From positions 1 to 10,843 of the forward strand of contig DATIFQ010000471.1 of the NCBI GenBank assembly GCA_035455185.1: a stretch of 10,843 bases of DNA, in the 5' to 3' direction. This DNA is from JAEHDI01 sp035455185 (lineage in GTDB: Bacteria; Acidobacteriota; Terriglobia; Bryobacterales; Bryobacteraceae). Shown piece by piece: positions 5,250 to 10,843 of this stretch; the stretch's first letter is position 1; the number at the start of each line of letters is the position of its first letter. Both the position numbers and the translations under genes were made by a program. The notes under the pieces were generated by a model. The model did no database searches, was not told the DNA's origin, and was given only the letters and a program-made list of their open reading frames with translations.

Positions 5250-6427
5250 TGCGCCGAACCAGCCTGATTGCACTCGTCCTCGCAGCCGCGTCGCTCGTAT
5301 GGGCGAGGTACGAATTCTTCACACCGAAGGGCAGCTTCGCCGTCGAAGTGTCGCTCGATAATGCGCCCTACCTGCGCCTGCCGATCTACCGCAACGCCAT
5401 CACTTCGCTCGAGGTGATCGGCGATTACGCGATCGGCGGCACGTCGGCAGAGTCCGGCCTCAGGCCGTTCCTGTTCGCGGTCTCGTTGTCCAAACGGAAA
5501 CTCGAGATCGTCTATCCGCTCGAGAAAACCATCCCCGGCCAGCGCGCCATCCAGAGCGGATTCGGCCGCGGGGCGGACGGCACGCTTTACGCCGGCACCA
5601 TGCCTGACCGGCCCGGCGAGAGCGGGCATCTCATCGCCGTTCGCGTCAAGGCCGGCGCGATCGACGTCATTGACCTGGGCGTGCCGGTGAAGGGAGAAGG
5701 AGTGTTCACTCTCACGTTCGATCCGAAGGCGGGCGCGCTCTACGGCATCAGCCACCCATCCGGCAAGTTCTTCGTGTCCCGCCCGAACGGCGGCGCCGCG
5801 GAAGTCTATGAGCAGACCGCTCCCAACCGTAGGGGCTTCAGCTTCCTGCACGAGTATGCGCTCGAACCGGCGGACGTCCTGAGCCGGCGGCTGGCGATCG
5901 ACCGCTCCGGTCGTGTCTACGGCAGCATGCCGGCCAACAAGCTCTTTCGCTTCGACTCGGCGGCGAAAAAGGTCGACGTGCTTCCCGATCCCCTGCCGGA
6001 AGTCTGGGGGCGCAGTCCGTTGGGCCGTGTGGACGCATGGGCCGTTGCCTCGGACGGCACGCTGTACGGTGGTAACGCCGGGGACGGGCAGCTCTTCAAG
6101 CTGGACCCGGCCACGGGAAAGGTGACTAACCTCGGCAAAGCGATCATGATGCCCCGCCTGAAAGGCATCGTGTTCGCGCGCGATGGCAGGCTGTACGGCA
6201 TTGCCGGCGGCGCGCCGGGCTACTCTCACCTGTTCAGCTACTCGCCGTCGGAGGGTTACCGGGATCTCGGCAATCCGCGCTTTCCGATGGTCGAGCCCGA
6301 CCTCGAACAGGAGATCCCGTGGCGCGGCTTCCAGTTGGGCACGCTGGCGGTCTCCGAAGACGGCCGCTACGTCGTGATGGGCGAGGAAGAAGCCCTCAGC
6401 CAGTTGATGGTCTTCCCGGTGGAGTAA
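5249..6427 (+). CDS. Exported beta-propeller-like protein (392 residues), partner of the upstream gene
   Basis: MRRTSLIALVLAAASLVWA is a signal peptide with a likely cut after residue 19. Blade-like units recur about every 45-60 residues: GRGADGTLYAGTMPD, FDPKAGALYGISHPSG, IDRSGRVYGSMPANK, VASDGTLYGGNAGDG, FARDGRLYGIAGGAPG and VSEDGRYVVMGEEE. Several are followed by F/L-x-x-D/Y-x-x-x-G-K strands (LFKLDPATGKVTNLG), a classic outer-strand pattern in quinoprotein/NHL/SMP-30-like propellers. The start is fixed by AAGGAG at 5235-5240, eight bases upstream, and by the one-base overlap with the preceding stop. The two proteins are probably made in equal amounts and exported together. Function is not known; candidates are sugar or phenolic-compound binding or lactone/uronate chemistry. 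Confidence 0.75.
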   Translation: MRRTSLIALVLAAASLVWARYEFFTPKGSFAVEVSLDNAPYLRLPIYRNAITSLEVIGDYAIGGTSAESGLRPFLFAVSLSKRKLEIVYPLEKTIPGQRAIQSGFGRGADGTLYAGTMPDRPGESGHLIAVRVKAGAIDVIDLGVPVKGEGVFTLTFDPKAGALYGISHPSGKFFVSRPNGGAAEVYEQTAPNRRGFSFLHEYALEPADVLSRRLAIDRSGRVYGSMPANKLFRFDSAAKKVDVLPDPLPEVWGRSPLGRVDAWAVASDGTLYGGNAGDGQLFKLDPATGKVTNLGKAIMMPRLKGIVFARDGRLYGIAGGAPGYSHLFSYSPSEGYRDLGNPRFPMVEPDLEQEIPWRGFQLGTLAVSEDGRYVVMGEEEALSQLMVFPVE

Positions 6428-6449
6428 GGCATTTGTAGCGGCTCACGTG

Positions 6450-6479
6450 GGGCGGATGATCGCATTTCGTCGTCCGCCC
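6450..6479. repeat. Hairpin 1 after the propeller operon
   Basis: GGGCGGA (6450-6456) pairs with TCCGCCC (6473-6479). The stem continues with TGAT against GTCG-type bases, including two G-T pairs, to about 11 bp with a loop of eight. It lies 23 bases after the stop at 6427. There is no T-run after it, so it could be an intrinsic terminator of poor form or one half of a REP-like element together with the second hairpin. Confidence 0.5.
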
Positions 6480-6484
6480 ACCAG

Positions 6485-6504
6485 GCACAGCCCTCAGGCT
6501 GTGC
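6485..6504. repeat. Hairpin 2, perfect 8-bp stem with a 4-base loop
   Basis: GCACAGCC (6485-6492), loop CTCA, GGCTGTGC (6497-6504). It starts six bases after the first hairpin and ends just before a possible -10 (TATACT, 6510-6515) of the next operon. Two different GC-rich hairpins back to back in an intergenic gap are typical of REP/BIME-like repeats, and the second may also affect the promoter. Confidence 0.6.
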
Positions 6505-6509
6505 TGCGT

Positions 6510-6515
6510 TATACT
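6510..6515 (+). promoter_or_regulatory. Possible -10 element of the oxidoreductase-thrB operon
   Basis: TATACT lies 23 bases upstream of the TTG start at 6539, leaving room for a short leader with the ribosome binding site AAGGAG (6525-6530). The -35 region would fall in the second hairpin, and no good -35 hexamer is seen. Confidence 0.35.
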
Positions 6516-6524
6516 TCCATCTTC

Positions 6525-6530
6525 AAGGAG
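6525..6530 (+). promoter_or_regulatory. Ribosome binding site that fixes a TTG start
   Basis: AAGGAG with eight bases to the TTG at 6539. The next residues RVGIIGTGAIS are the expected first beta strand and glycine loop of a Rossmann fold, so TTG is the true start and no ATG alternative is needed. Confidence 0.8.
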
Positions 6531-6538
6531 ACACTGCA

Positions 6539-7555
6539 TTGCGAGTCGGAATCATCGGTACCGGCGCAATCTCGGATAAGCACGCGCTCGCGTACAGGAA
6601 CATCGGATACGAAGTCACCGTCTGCACGGATATCCGCGAGGAAGCCGGCCGGAGGTTCGCCGAAAAGTACGGCGTGGAATATGTCAGGACGTATGAGGAA
6701 GTCTGCCGCCATCCGAAGGTGGACTTCGTCGATCTCTGCACTTTCCCGGATTTCCGCCTCCAGCCGATCGAGATCTGCGCGGAGACGAAGAAGCACATCC
6801 AGGTCCAGAAGCCCATCTCGACCAACATCGAGACCGCGCGCAAGATGATCGACACAGCGAAGAAGGCCGGCATCACCCTCGGCGTCGTCAGCCAGCACCG
6901 TTTCGACGACTCGAGTATTTTCCTGTCGAAAGCCATCGCCGCAGGGCGCATGGGCAAGCTCATCCAGGCCGACGCCTACGTGAAGTGGTACCGCTCCGCC
7001 GAATATTACTCCCGGCCAATCAAGGGCAGTTGGGCCACAGAGGGCGGCGGCGCGCTGATCAACCAGGCGGTCCACCAGGTGGACGTGTTGCTCTGGCTCA
7101 TCGGTCCCGTGAAGGAACTCTTTGCGTTCTGGCAGCTTGGCGCGTTGCACAAGATCGAGTCCGAGGACGTCATCACAACCACGATGCGCTACGCGAACGG
7201 CGCGAACGGCGTGATCCAGGCCTCCACCGCCATGTGGCCGGGCTACAGTGAGCGGATCGAGATTCACGGCACCAAAGGCTCAGCCATCCTGACCGGTGAC
7301 AAGCTCACCGCGTGGGACGTCCAGGATGACTCCGGCGAGCCCGCGCCCGTCGAGAAGGAAGTCATGTCGGGCTCTTCCGATCCCATGGCCATCCCGCTTA
7401 CGCCGTTCGAGCGCCAGTTCCTCAATTTCGGCGACGCGATCAAGACCGGCCGCAAGCCGCTGGTCTCTGGCGAGGACGGCTACCGCGCCCTCGAGTTTGT
7501 GACTTCGGCGTACCGGTCCGCGCGCGAGGGCCGGAAGGTCACCCTGGGTGAGTAG
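6539..7555 (+). CDS. Gfo/Idh/MocA family NAD(P)-dependent oxidoreductase
   Basis: The 338-residue length is normal for this family of sugar and polyol dehydrogenases. The N-terminus VGIIGTGAIS (residues 3-12) is the Rossmann dinucleotide loop. The motif HIQVQKPIS (86-94) carries the family's conserved Lys-Pro pair (Lys91), with Gln where Glu is usual. GGGALINQAVHQVD (169-182) is the family signature with His179 as probable catalytic residue. The C-terminal part has the open beta-sheet pattern (GTKGSAILTGDKLTAWD). It probably oxidises or reduces a cyclic sugar or inositol-like substrate in the cytoplasm; the substrate cannot be read. Its last eight bases overlap the next gene, homoserine kinase, so they are likely co-transcribed although no pathway link is obvious. 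Confidence 0.88.
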   Translation: MRVGIIGTGAISDKHALAYRNIGYEVTVCTDIREEAGRRFAEKYGVEYVRTYEEVCRHPKVDFVDLCTFPDFRLQPIEICAETKKHIQVQKPISTNIETARKMIDTAKKAGITLGVVSQHRFDDSSIFLSKAIAAGRMGKLIQADAYVKWYRSAEYYSRPIKGSWATEGGGALINQAVHQVDVLLWLIGPVKELFAFWQLGALHKIESEDVITTTMRYANGANGVIQASTAMWPGYSERIEIHGTKGSAILTGDKLTAWDVQDDSGEPAPVEKEVMSGSSDPMAIPLTPFERQFLNFGDAIKTGRKPLVSGEDGYRALEFVTSAYRSAREGRKVTLGE

Positions 7556-8477
7556 CCCGGCTCCCCAGATGCCCTGGACCAAGGTCCGGGTCCCGGCTTC
7601 CAGCGCCAATCTCGGCCCTGGCTTCGACGCGCTTGGCCTCGCGCTGGGCGTTTACCTTGAGTGCCGGTTTCGCCCAAGCGAAACCCTTGTCATCCGGGCC
7701 TGCGGGCGTGACGCGAATCAGATCTCGACCGGCGAGGACAACCTCATCTGGCAGACGGCGCTTGCGGTCGCCGAAGGCAGACAAGCCGAGTTGCCGGCTA
7801 TCGAACTCGAGATCGACAACCGCATCCCGATCGGCAAGGGCCTCGGGTCGAGCGCGGCAGCACTGATCGCGGGCGTGGTGATCGCCGACAAGATTCTCGG
7901 TCTCAACTGGAAGCGGCCGCGAATTCTCGACGAAGCAGCTCGCATCGAGGGCCATCCCGATAATGTCGCTGCGTGCGTGCTCGGGTCGATTGTCGCCAGC
8001 GCCATCGATTCCACCGGCGTCGCCCGCGCCGTGCGCATCGAACTGCCAAAGCGGTTCGGCGTGGCGGTGGTGGTGCCGGATTTCATCCTGCCAACAACGA
8101 AAGCCCGCGCCGTCCTGCCGGATTCCTACTCCAAGCAGGATGCCATCTTTAATGTGCAGCGCGCGTCGCTGCTCATCGCCGCGCTGGCGATGGGCGTCGC
8201 AAGCGCGTTCCCGGCCACGCTCGAGGACCGTTTCCATCAGCCTTTCCGTGAGCGGCTCGTGCCTGGGCTCGGCGAGATCCTGCGATTGCGTGCGCCGGGC
8301 CTGCTCGGCTGTGCGCTGAGCGGCGCCGGTCCGTCAGTGCTCGTGTTCTACGAGCGCGGCTACGAGGGTGTCTGCGATCTGGTACGCCAGGTGTTCCGTC
8401 TCCACGGCCACGCCTCCGAGGTGCTCTGGGCGCGGATCGACGACCACGGTTACGAAGTCCATCAGGAGGAGCAGTGA
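7548..8477 (+). CDS. thrB: Homoserine kinase
   Basis: This enzyme phosphorylates the side-chain hydroxyl of L-homoserine with ATP, the step before threonine synthase. All three GHMP-kinase motifs are present: the N-terminal VRVPASSANLGPGFDALG (13-30), the ATP loop IPIGKGLGSSAAAL (93-106), and the C-terminal LSGAGPSVLVF (258-268). EGHPDNVAA (134-142) is the substrate-side motif typical of ThrB. The 309-residue length is normal. The GTG at 7548 is taken as start because a GGAAGG-like site lies about ten bases upstream and the ATG at 7569 has none; the GTG overlaps the previous stop by eight bases. Its stop is one base before the next ATG. The usual thrA or thrC neighbours are absent here. Confidence 0.92.
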   Translation: MSSPAPQMPWTKVRVPASSANLGPGFDALGLALGVYLECRFRPSETLVIRACGRDANQISTGEDNLIWQTALAVAEGRQAELPAIELEIDNRIPIGKGLGSSAAALIAGVVIADKILGLNWKRPRILDEAARIEGHPDNVAACVLGSIVASAIDSTGVARAVRIELPKRFGVAVVVPDFILPTTKARAVLPDSYSKQDAIFNVQRASLLIAALAMGVASAFPATLEDRFHQPFRERLVPGLGEILRLRAPGLLGCALSGAGPSVLVFYERGYEGVCDLVRQVFRLHGHASEVLWARIDDHGYEVHQEEQ

Positions 8478-8478
8478 C

Positions 8479-9411
8479 ATGGACGCATCGCGAAAGTTTC
8501 TAAAAGGCCTCGGGCTGCCCGGCGCCGACCCGCACGACTGCCCCGATTCGCCCAAGCGTTTTCCCGACGGCGGCCAGTATCGCATCGAGATCCCATCGAC
8601 CGAGGGGCCTCGCTGCCTCGCCGCCGTGCTCGATGAGGCGAGCAAGCGCAAAGTGCCGGTCCATCGCGTCAGCCAGGGCTCTGGCATCCTGTTGATGACT
8701 GACGAAGAGATTACCGAGATGCTGGCCATCGGCCGCGAGGCCGGCATCGAAGTCAACCTCTTCATTGGGCCACGCGCCACTTTCGATATCGGCGCCCAGG
8801 CGTATTCGACCGCCGGGAAGGCGCTCGGCCTGAGCCTGCGCGGGGCCGATCAGCTTGTCTACGCGATGCTCGACGTCAAGCGCGCTGTACGGCTCGGGCT
8901 CCGCAGCATCCTTGTTTCCGACCTCGGCATCCTCCAGATCATCGCCAAGATGCGCGCCGCGGGTGAGTTGCCGGCGGATCTGATCATCAAAACTTCCGTA
9001 ATGATGGCGCCCGCAAATCCCGCCAGCACCCGCATCCTGGAAGTGCTCGGAGCCGACACCATCAACATCCCGTCGGATCTCACGCTGCCGCAGATCGCCG
9101 CCATCCGCGAGGCGATCAGCGTGCCGATCGACTTCTACGTCGAAGCGCCCGACAACATCGGCGGCTTCATCCGGCACTACGAGATCCCGGAACTCATCCG
9201 CGTCGCCGCGCCGATCTACCTGAAGTTCGGCTTGAAGAACGCACCCGACGTCTACCCGAGCGGCAGCCATATCGAGAACACCGTGATCGCACTCTCCCGC
9301 GAACGCGTCCGCCGCGCCGAAATCGCCTGCGACATCATCACCCGCTACTGCCCCGACGCCGTGATGTCGCCGCTGCGCGCCAAGGATCTCGGCATACCGG
9401 CGGCGGTATGA
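8479..9411 (+). CDS. TIM-barrel protein resembling the U32 peptidase-like group
   Basis: The 310-residue protein has a regular alternation of beta strands and helices consistent with a TIM barrel: VHRVSQGSGILLM (61-73), EVNLFIGPRA (91-100), SILVSDLGILQII (143-155), DLIIKTSVMMAPANP (167-181), ADTINIPSDLTL (192-203), PIDFYVEAPDNIGG (216-229), APIYLKFGLKN (244-254). From memory such proteins are often named peptidase U32 family in soil-bacterial genomes, but I cannot see the catalytic signature that would justify peptidase activity, so the name is tentative. The start is well supported by AGGAGGAG at 8464-8471, seven bases before the ATG. It is separated from thrB by one base and ends the operon. 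The DVYPSG and RVRRAE segments near the C-terminus look like active-site or phosphate-site loops. Confidence 0.65.
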   Translation: MDASRKFLKGLGLPGADPHDCPDSPKRFPDGGQYRIEIPSTEGPRCLAAVLDEASKRKVPVHRVSQGSGILLMTDEEITEMLAIGREAGIEVNLFIGPRATFDIGAQAYSTAGKALGLSLRGADQLVYAMLDVKRAVRLGLRSILVSDLGILQIIAKMRAAGELPADLIIKTSVMMAPANPASTRILEVLGADTINIPSDLTLPQIAAIREAISVPIDFYVEAPDNIGGFIRHYEIPELIRVAAPIYLKFGLKNAPDVYPSGSHIENTVIALSRERVRRAEIACDIITRYCPDAVMSPLRAKDLGIPAAV

Positions 9412-9471
9412 TTTTGGTCCCCTATGCAGTTACCGAGCTGCGACTGGAGGGAGCAGAAGCCCAGCGCCCTG

Positions 9472-9499
9472 TTACGATTCACTAGCATTATGCTAGTAT
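9472..9499 (+). promoter_or_regulatory. Promoter of the toxin-antitoxin pair
   Basis: A -35-like TTACGA (9472-9477), a 16-bp spacer and a -10-like TAGTAT (9494-9499). Transcription would begin near 9506, only about six bases before the ATG at 9512, so the antitoxin mRNA would be almost leaderless. That fits the absence of a ribosome binding site before the antitoxin. Confidence 0.45.
9481..9497. promoter_or_regulatory. Operator-like palindrome of the toxin-antitoxin pair
   Basis: ACTAGCAT and ATGCTAGT are perfect 8-bp arms around a single central T. The site lies inside the promoter spacer and touches the -10. Ribbon-helix-helix antitoxins such as FitA and VapB bind palindromes of this size to repress their own operon. 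Confidence 0.75.
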
Positions 9500-9511
9500 T
9501 GTCATAGCGCT

Positions 9512-9733
9512 ATGCCTGGTCTGCTGATCAAGGAATTGCCTCCGGCACTCCACCGTCGCCTCAAGAAAGCGGCGGCGCAGCACCACCGGAGCATGACGCG
9601 CGAAGCGCTTTCCATTTTGGAGGAGGGCCTCAGCCGCTCCGAGCCTTCCGTCGAATGGCCTCTCCCTTTGCGCGGACGAATCCGGCTTACGAAGAGCTTC
9701 ATCGATCGTGCCAAGCGGACTGGCCGGCCGTGA
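9512..9733 (+). CDS. Ribbon-helix-helix antitoxin, FitA/VapB type
   Basis: The 73-residue protein begins with LLIKELPPALHRRLKKAAAQHHRSM split as LLIKELPPALHRRL then KKAAAQHHRSM and TREALSILEEGL. This is a short beta strand followed by two helices, the ribbon-helix-helix DNA-binding fold of Arc/MetJ-like antitoxins. The C-terminal part (about 45-73) is basic and proline-containing and would wrap into the toxin's active site. The protein binds its own promoter palindrome at 9481-9497 and neutralises the PIN toxin encoded next. The stop overlaps the toxin start as GTGA. The start at 9512 is the only ATG before the conserved strand; no ribosome binding site is seen, in line with a nearly leaderless mRNA. 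Confidence 0.85.
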   Translation: MPGLLIKELPPALHRRLKKAAAQHHRSMTREALSILEEGLSRSEPSVEWPLPLRGRIRLTKSFIDRAKRTGRP

Positions 9734-10140
9734 TCGTCGTTGATACAAACGTAGTTGCCTACGCACTGATCGAGGGCGCTCACACTCCCCTCGCCTTGCA
9801 GGTTCGAAAGATCGACCCGGCCTGGCGTCTCCCCGATCTTTGGCGGCACGAGTTTCTTAATATCCTCGCAACGTACGTTCGCCAGGGAGGCACGGATGAG
9901 AACACGGCCCGCCGTTTGTGGCTCAAGGCCGATGATCTGCTCGCCCCGGCAACCGTGGCAGTGGATCTCTCGCTTGCCCTGGGGCTCGCCGTCCGCTATC
10001 GTATCAGCGCGTACGACGCACAGTTCATCGCCCTGGCCTCGACACTTGGCGTTCCGTGCGTGACCGAGGATCGCGCCCTACAAAAGGCGTTCCCAGGGAG
10101 TGCGGTGTCGATGCGCGAGTTCTGCCGCCATTTAGAATAA
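9730..10140 (+). CDS. vapC: PIN-domain ribonuclease toxin, VapC type
   Basis: From a GTG at 9730 the 136-residue protein shows the four acidic residues of PIN nucleases: Asp5 in VIVVDTNVV, Glu41 in WRHEFLNIL, Asp96 in ISAYDAQFIALA, and Asp114 in CVTEDRALQKAFP. They bind metal ions and cut RNA, in VapC proteins usually tRNA or rRNA, to arrest growth. Length is typical. The frame can be extended to 9655, but that region lies inside the antitoxin gene; the GTG fits the first beta strand and overlaps the antitoxin stop by four bases, giving translational coupling. The pair is an independent module inserted between metabolic genes. Confidence 0.88.
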   Translation: MIVVDTNVVAYALIEGAHTPLALQVRKIDPAWRLPDLWRHEFLNILATYVRQGGTDENTARRLWLKADDLLAPATVAVDLSLALGLAVRYRISAYDAQFIALASTLGVPCVTEDRALQKAFPGSAVSMREFCRHLE

Positions 10141-10151
10141 GGTTCATACTT

Positions 10152-10843
10152 ATGCCTCAAACGTTCATCCCCGTCCTTCATTCCGTAAGCTACGCCGGAG
10201 CGTGGCCCGGGACCGCGCTCTTGAGTGTCGATGCGTTTCTCGACAAGGCCGCCGAACTCGGCTTCCGCCATATCGCGCTGGTGGCCAAGCGCCCCCACGC
10301 CTCACCGTTCGACTTTGACGCCGCCGCACGTAAGGCCCTCAAGAAGCGCATCCGCGACCTCGGCCTCACGCTCGAAGCTTTGATGGGCTACACCGACTTC
10401 ACCGCGGGCATCGAGCGGCCCGGCATCCCTTCCGCCGAGATGAATGCCGGCTACGTCGAAGTGCTGTCGCAGCTTGCCGCCGATCTCGAAACCAAACGCC
10501 TGCGCATCTTCACGGGTTACGAGCGCCACGGCGTCTCTTACGATGCCCAGTACATCGAGCTCGTCAAGGGTCTGCGCCTCGCGTCCCGCGCCGCCGCAAA
10601 ATACGGTGTCACACTGCTCGTCCAGAATCACCATGACCTCGCCGTCCATCACGACCAGATCGCCTGGATGCTCAAGGAACTCAGCGAGCCCAACTGCAAA
10701 GTAGCCTTTGACGCATGGGCGCCGTTCCTGCAAGGTCTCTCCGGGCAGGCGATGGTCGACGCTGTGAAGACTGTCGGCCCGTGGATCGCCTGGACCACCG
10801 TGGCCGACTATGTCAAACACCCGCGTTTCAAGTACGACGCCCA
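10152..10843 (+). CDS. Partial sugar phosphate isomerase/epimerase-like TIM-barrel protein (xylose-isomerase-like), C-terminus outside the window
   Basis: The frame runs open from an ATG 11 bases after the vapC stop to the right edge, giving 230 residues. Pattern and length fit the AP-endonuclease-2/xylose-isomerase-like barrel: IPVLHSVSYAGAWPG (6-20), ELGFRHIALVAKRPH (35-49), RIRDLGLTLEALMGY (66-80), YGVTLLVQNHHD (151-162), CKVAFDAWAP (182-191). Family members act as sugar epimerases, isomerases or inosose dehydratases in the cytoplasm. At the strand where a metal-binding Glu is usual, this protein has Gln158 in LLVQNHHD, with Asp187 retained in the next strand. That may mark a subfamily with altered metal site. 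The ribosome binding site is weak. The gene is in the same direction as the sugar genes on the left but separated from them by the toxin-antitoxin pair. Confidence 0.75.
   Translation, partial: MPQTFIPVLHSVSYAGAWPGTALLSVDAFLDKAAELGFRHIALVAKRPHASPFDFDAAARKALKKRIRDLGLTLEALMGYTDFTAGIERPGIPSAEMNAGYVEVLSQLAADLETKRLRIFTGYERHGVSYDAQYIELVKGLRLASRAAAKYGVTLLVQNHHDLAVHHDQIAWMLKELSEPNCKVAFDAWAPFLQGLSGQAMVDAVKTVGPWIAWTTVADYVKHPRFKYDA

Noticed and set aside
4997..6229. Long leftward open frame (about 410 residues) opposite the propeller genes
   Set aside because: It is antisense to two well-supported genes, is rich in Arg, Ala, Gly and His with no domain pattern, and arises from high G/C third positions.
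7539..8237. Leftward open frame opposite thrB
   Set aside because: thrB carries all GHMP motifs on the other strand; the antisense frame is a shadow.
9424..9504. 27-codon frame upstream of the antitoxin
   Set aside because: It has no ribosome binding site, overlaps the promoter and operator, and shows no recognisable composition.
9655..10140. Longer VapC start at 9655
   Set aside because: The added 25 residues lie inside the antitoxin gene in another frame and do not belong to the PIN fold; GTG 9730 begins exactly at the first strand.
1..10843. CRISPR array, insertion sequence or transposase
   Set aside because: No regularly spaced repeats, no terminal inverted repeat pair around a gene, and no transposase or integrase motif were seen on either strand.

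Overview
The window is GC-rich, with mostly G/C third codon positions. Its gene content (secreted beta-propeller proteins beside sugar isomerases and Gfo/Idh/MocA dehydrogenases, plus a small basic GG-rich protein type) suggests a soil-type bacterium, and an Acidobacteriota member of the Bryobacterales/Solibacter kind fits best. That placement is an inference from gene content and style; there is no rRNA or marker gene to prove it.

Left part (1 to about 2220) is accessory DNA. A leftward operon of three short genes runs off the left edge: a 116-residue cysteine-rich putative zinc protein, a 158-residue protein with a C-terminal zinc-ribbon-like segment, and a partial protein with a beta-rich N-terminal part and a disordered Pro/Gly/Asn tail, like the layout of single-strand-binding proteins. 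Both junctions are ATGA overlaps. The operon has a strong-looking promoter (1310-1337) that carries two copies of a palindrome built on ACAA-N6-TTGT. A rightward promoter at 1422-1449 has the same architecture and a degenerate third copy, beside a small basic GG-motif protein. A 47-residue leftward gene (1747-1890) and low-density sequence follow. A leftward tRNA-Lys (TTT) at 2225-2300 closes this part, with its 3' end pointing at the accessory DNA, as at many integration sites. No integrase or duplicated tRNA end is visible.

Middle part (2388-9411) is rightward chromosomal metabolism in two blocks. Block one is an L-fucose/arabinose-isomerase-family protein followed by two exported beta-propeller-like proteins that overlap by one base. 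Two hairpins (6450-6504) separate it from block two: a Gfo/Idh/MocA-type oxidoreductase (TTG start backed by a good ribosome binding site), homoserine kinase (thrB), and a TIM-barrel protein resembling the U32 peptidase-like group. These three overlap or nearly touch and look co-transcribed.

Right part (9472-10843) holds a VapBC/FitAB-type toxin-antitoxin pair with a 17-bp palindromic operator inside its promoter, then the start of a xylose-isomerase-like TIM-barrel protein cut by the window edge. The isomerase-like, dehydrogenase and TIM-barrel proteins together suggest sugar or polyol catabolism, but the substrate cannot be read from the sequence. The least explained items are the operator-controlled cysteine-rich operon on the left and the fucose-isomerase-like/propeller operon.
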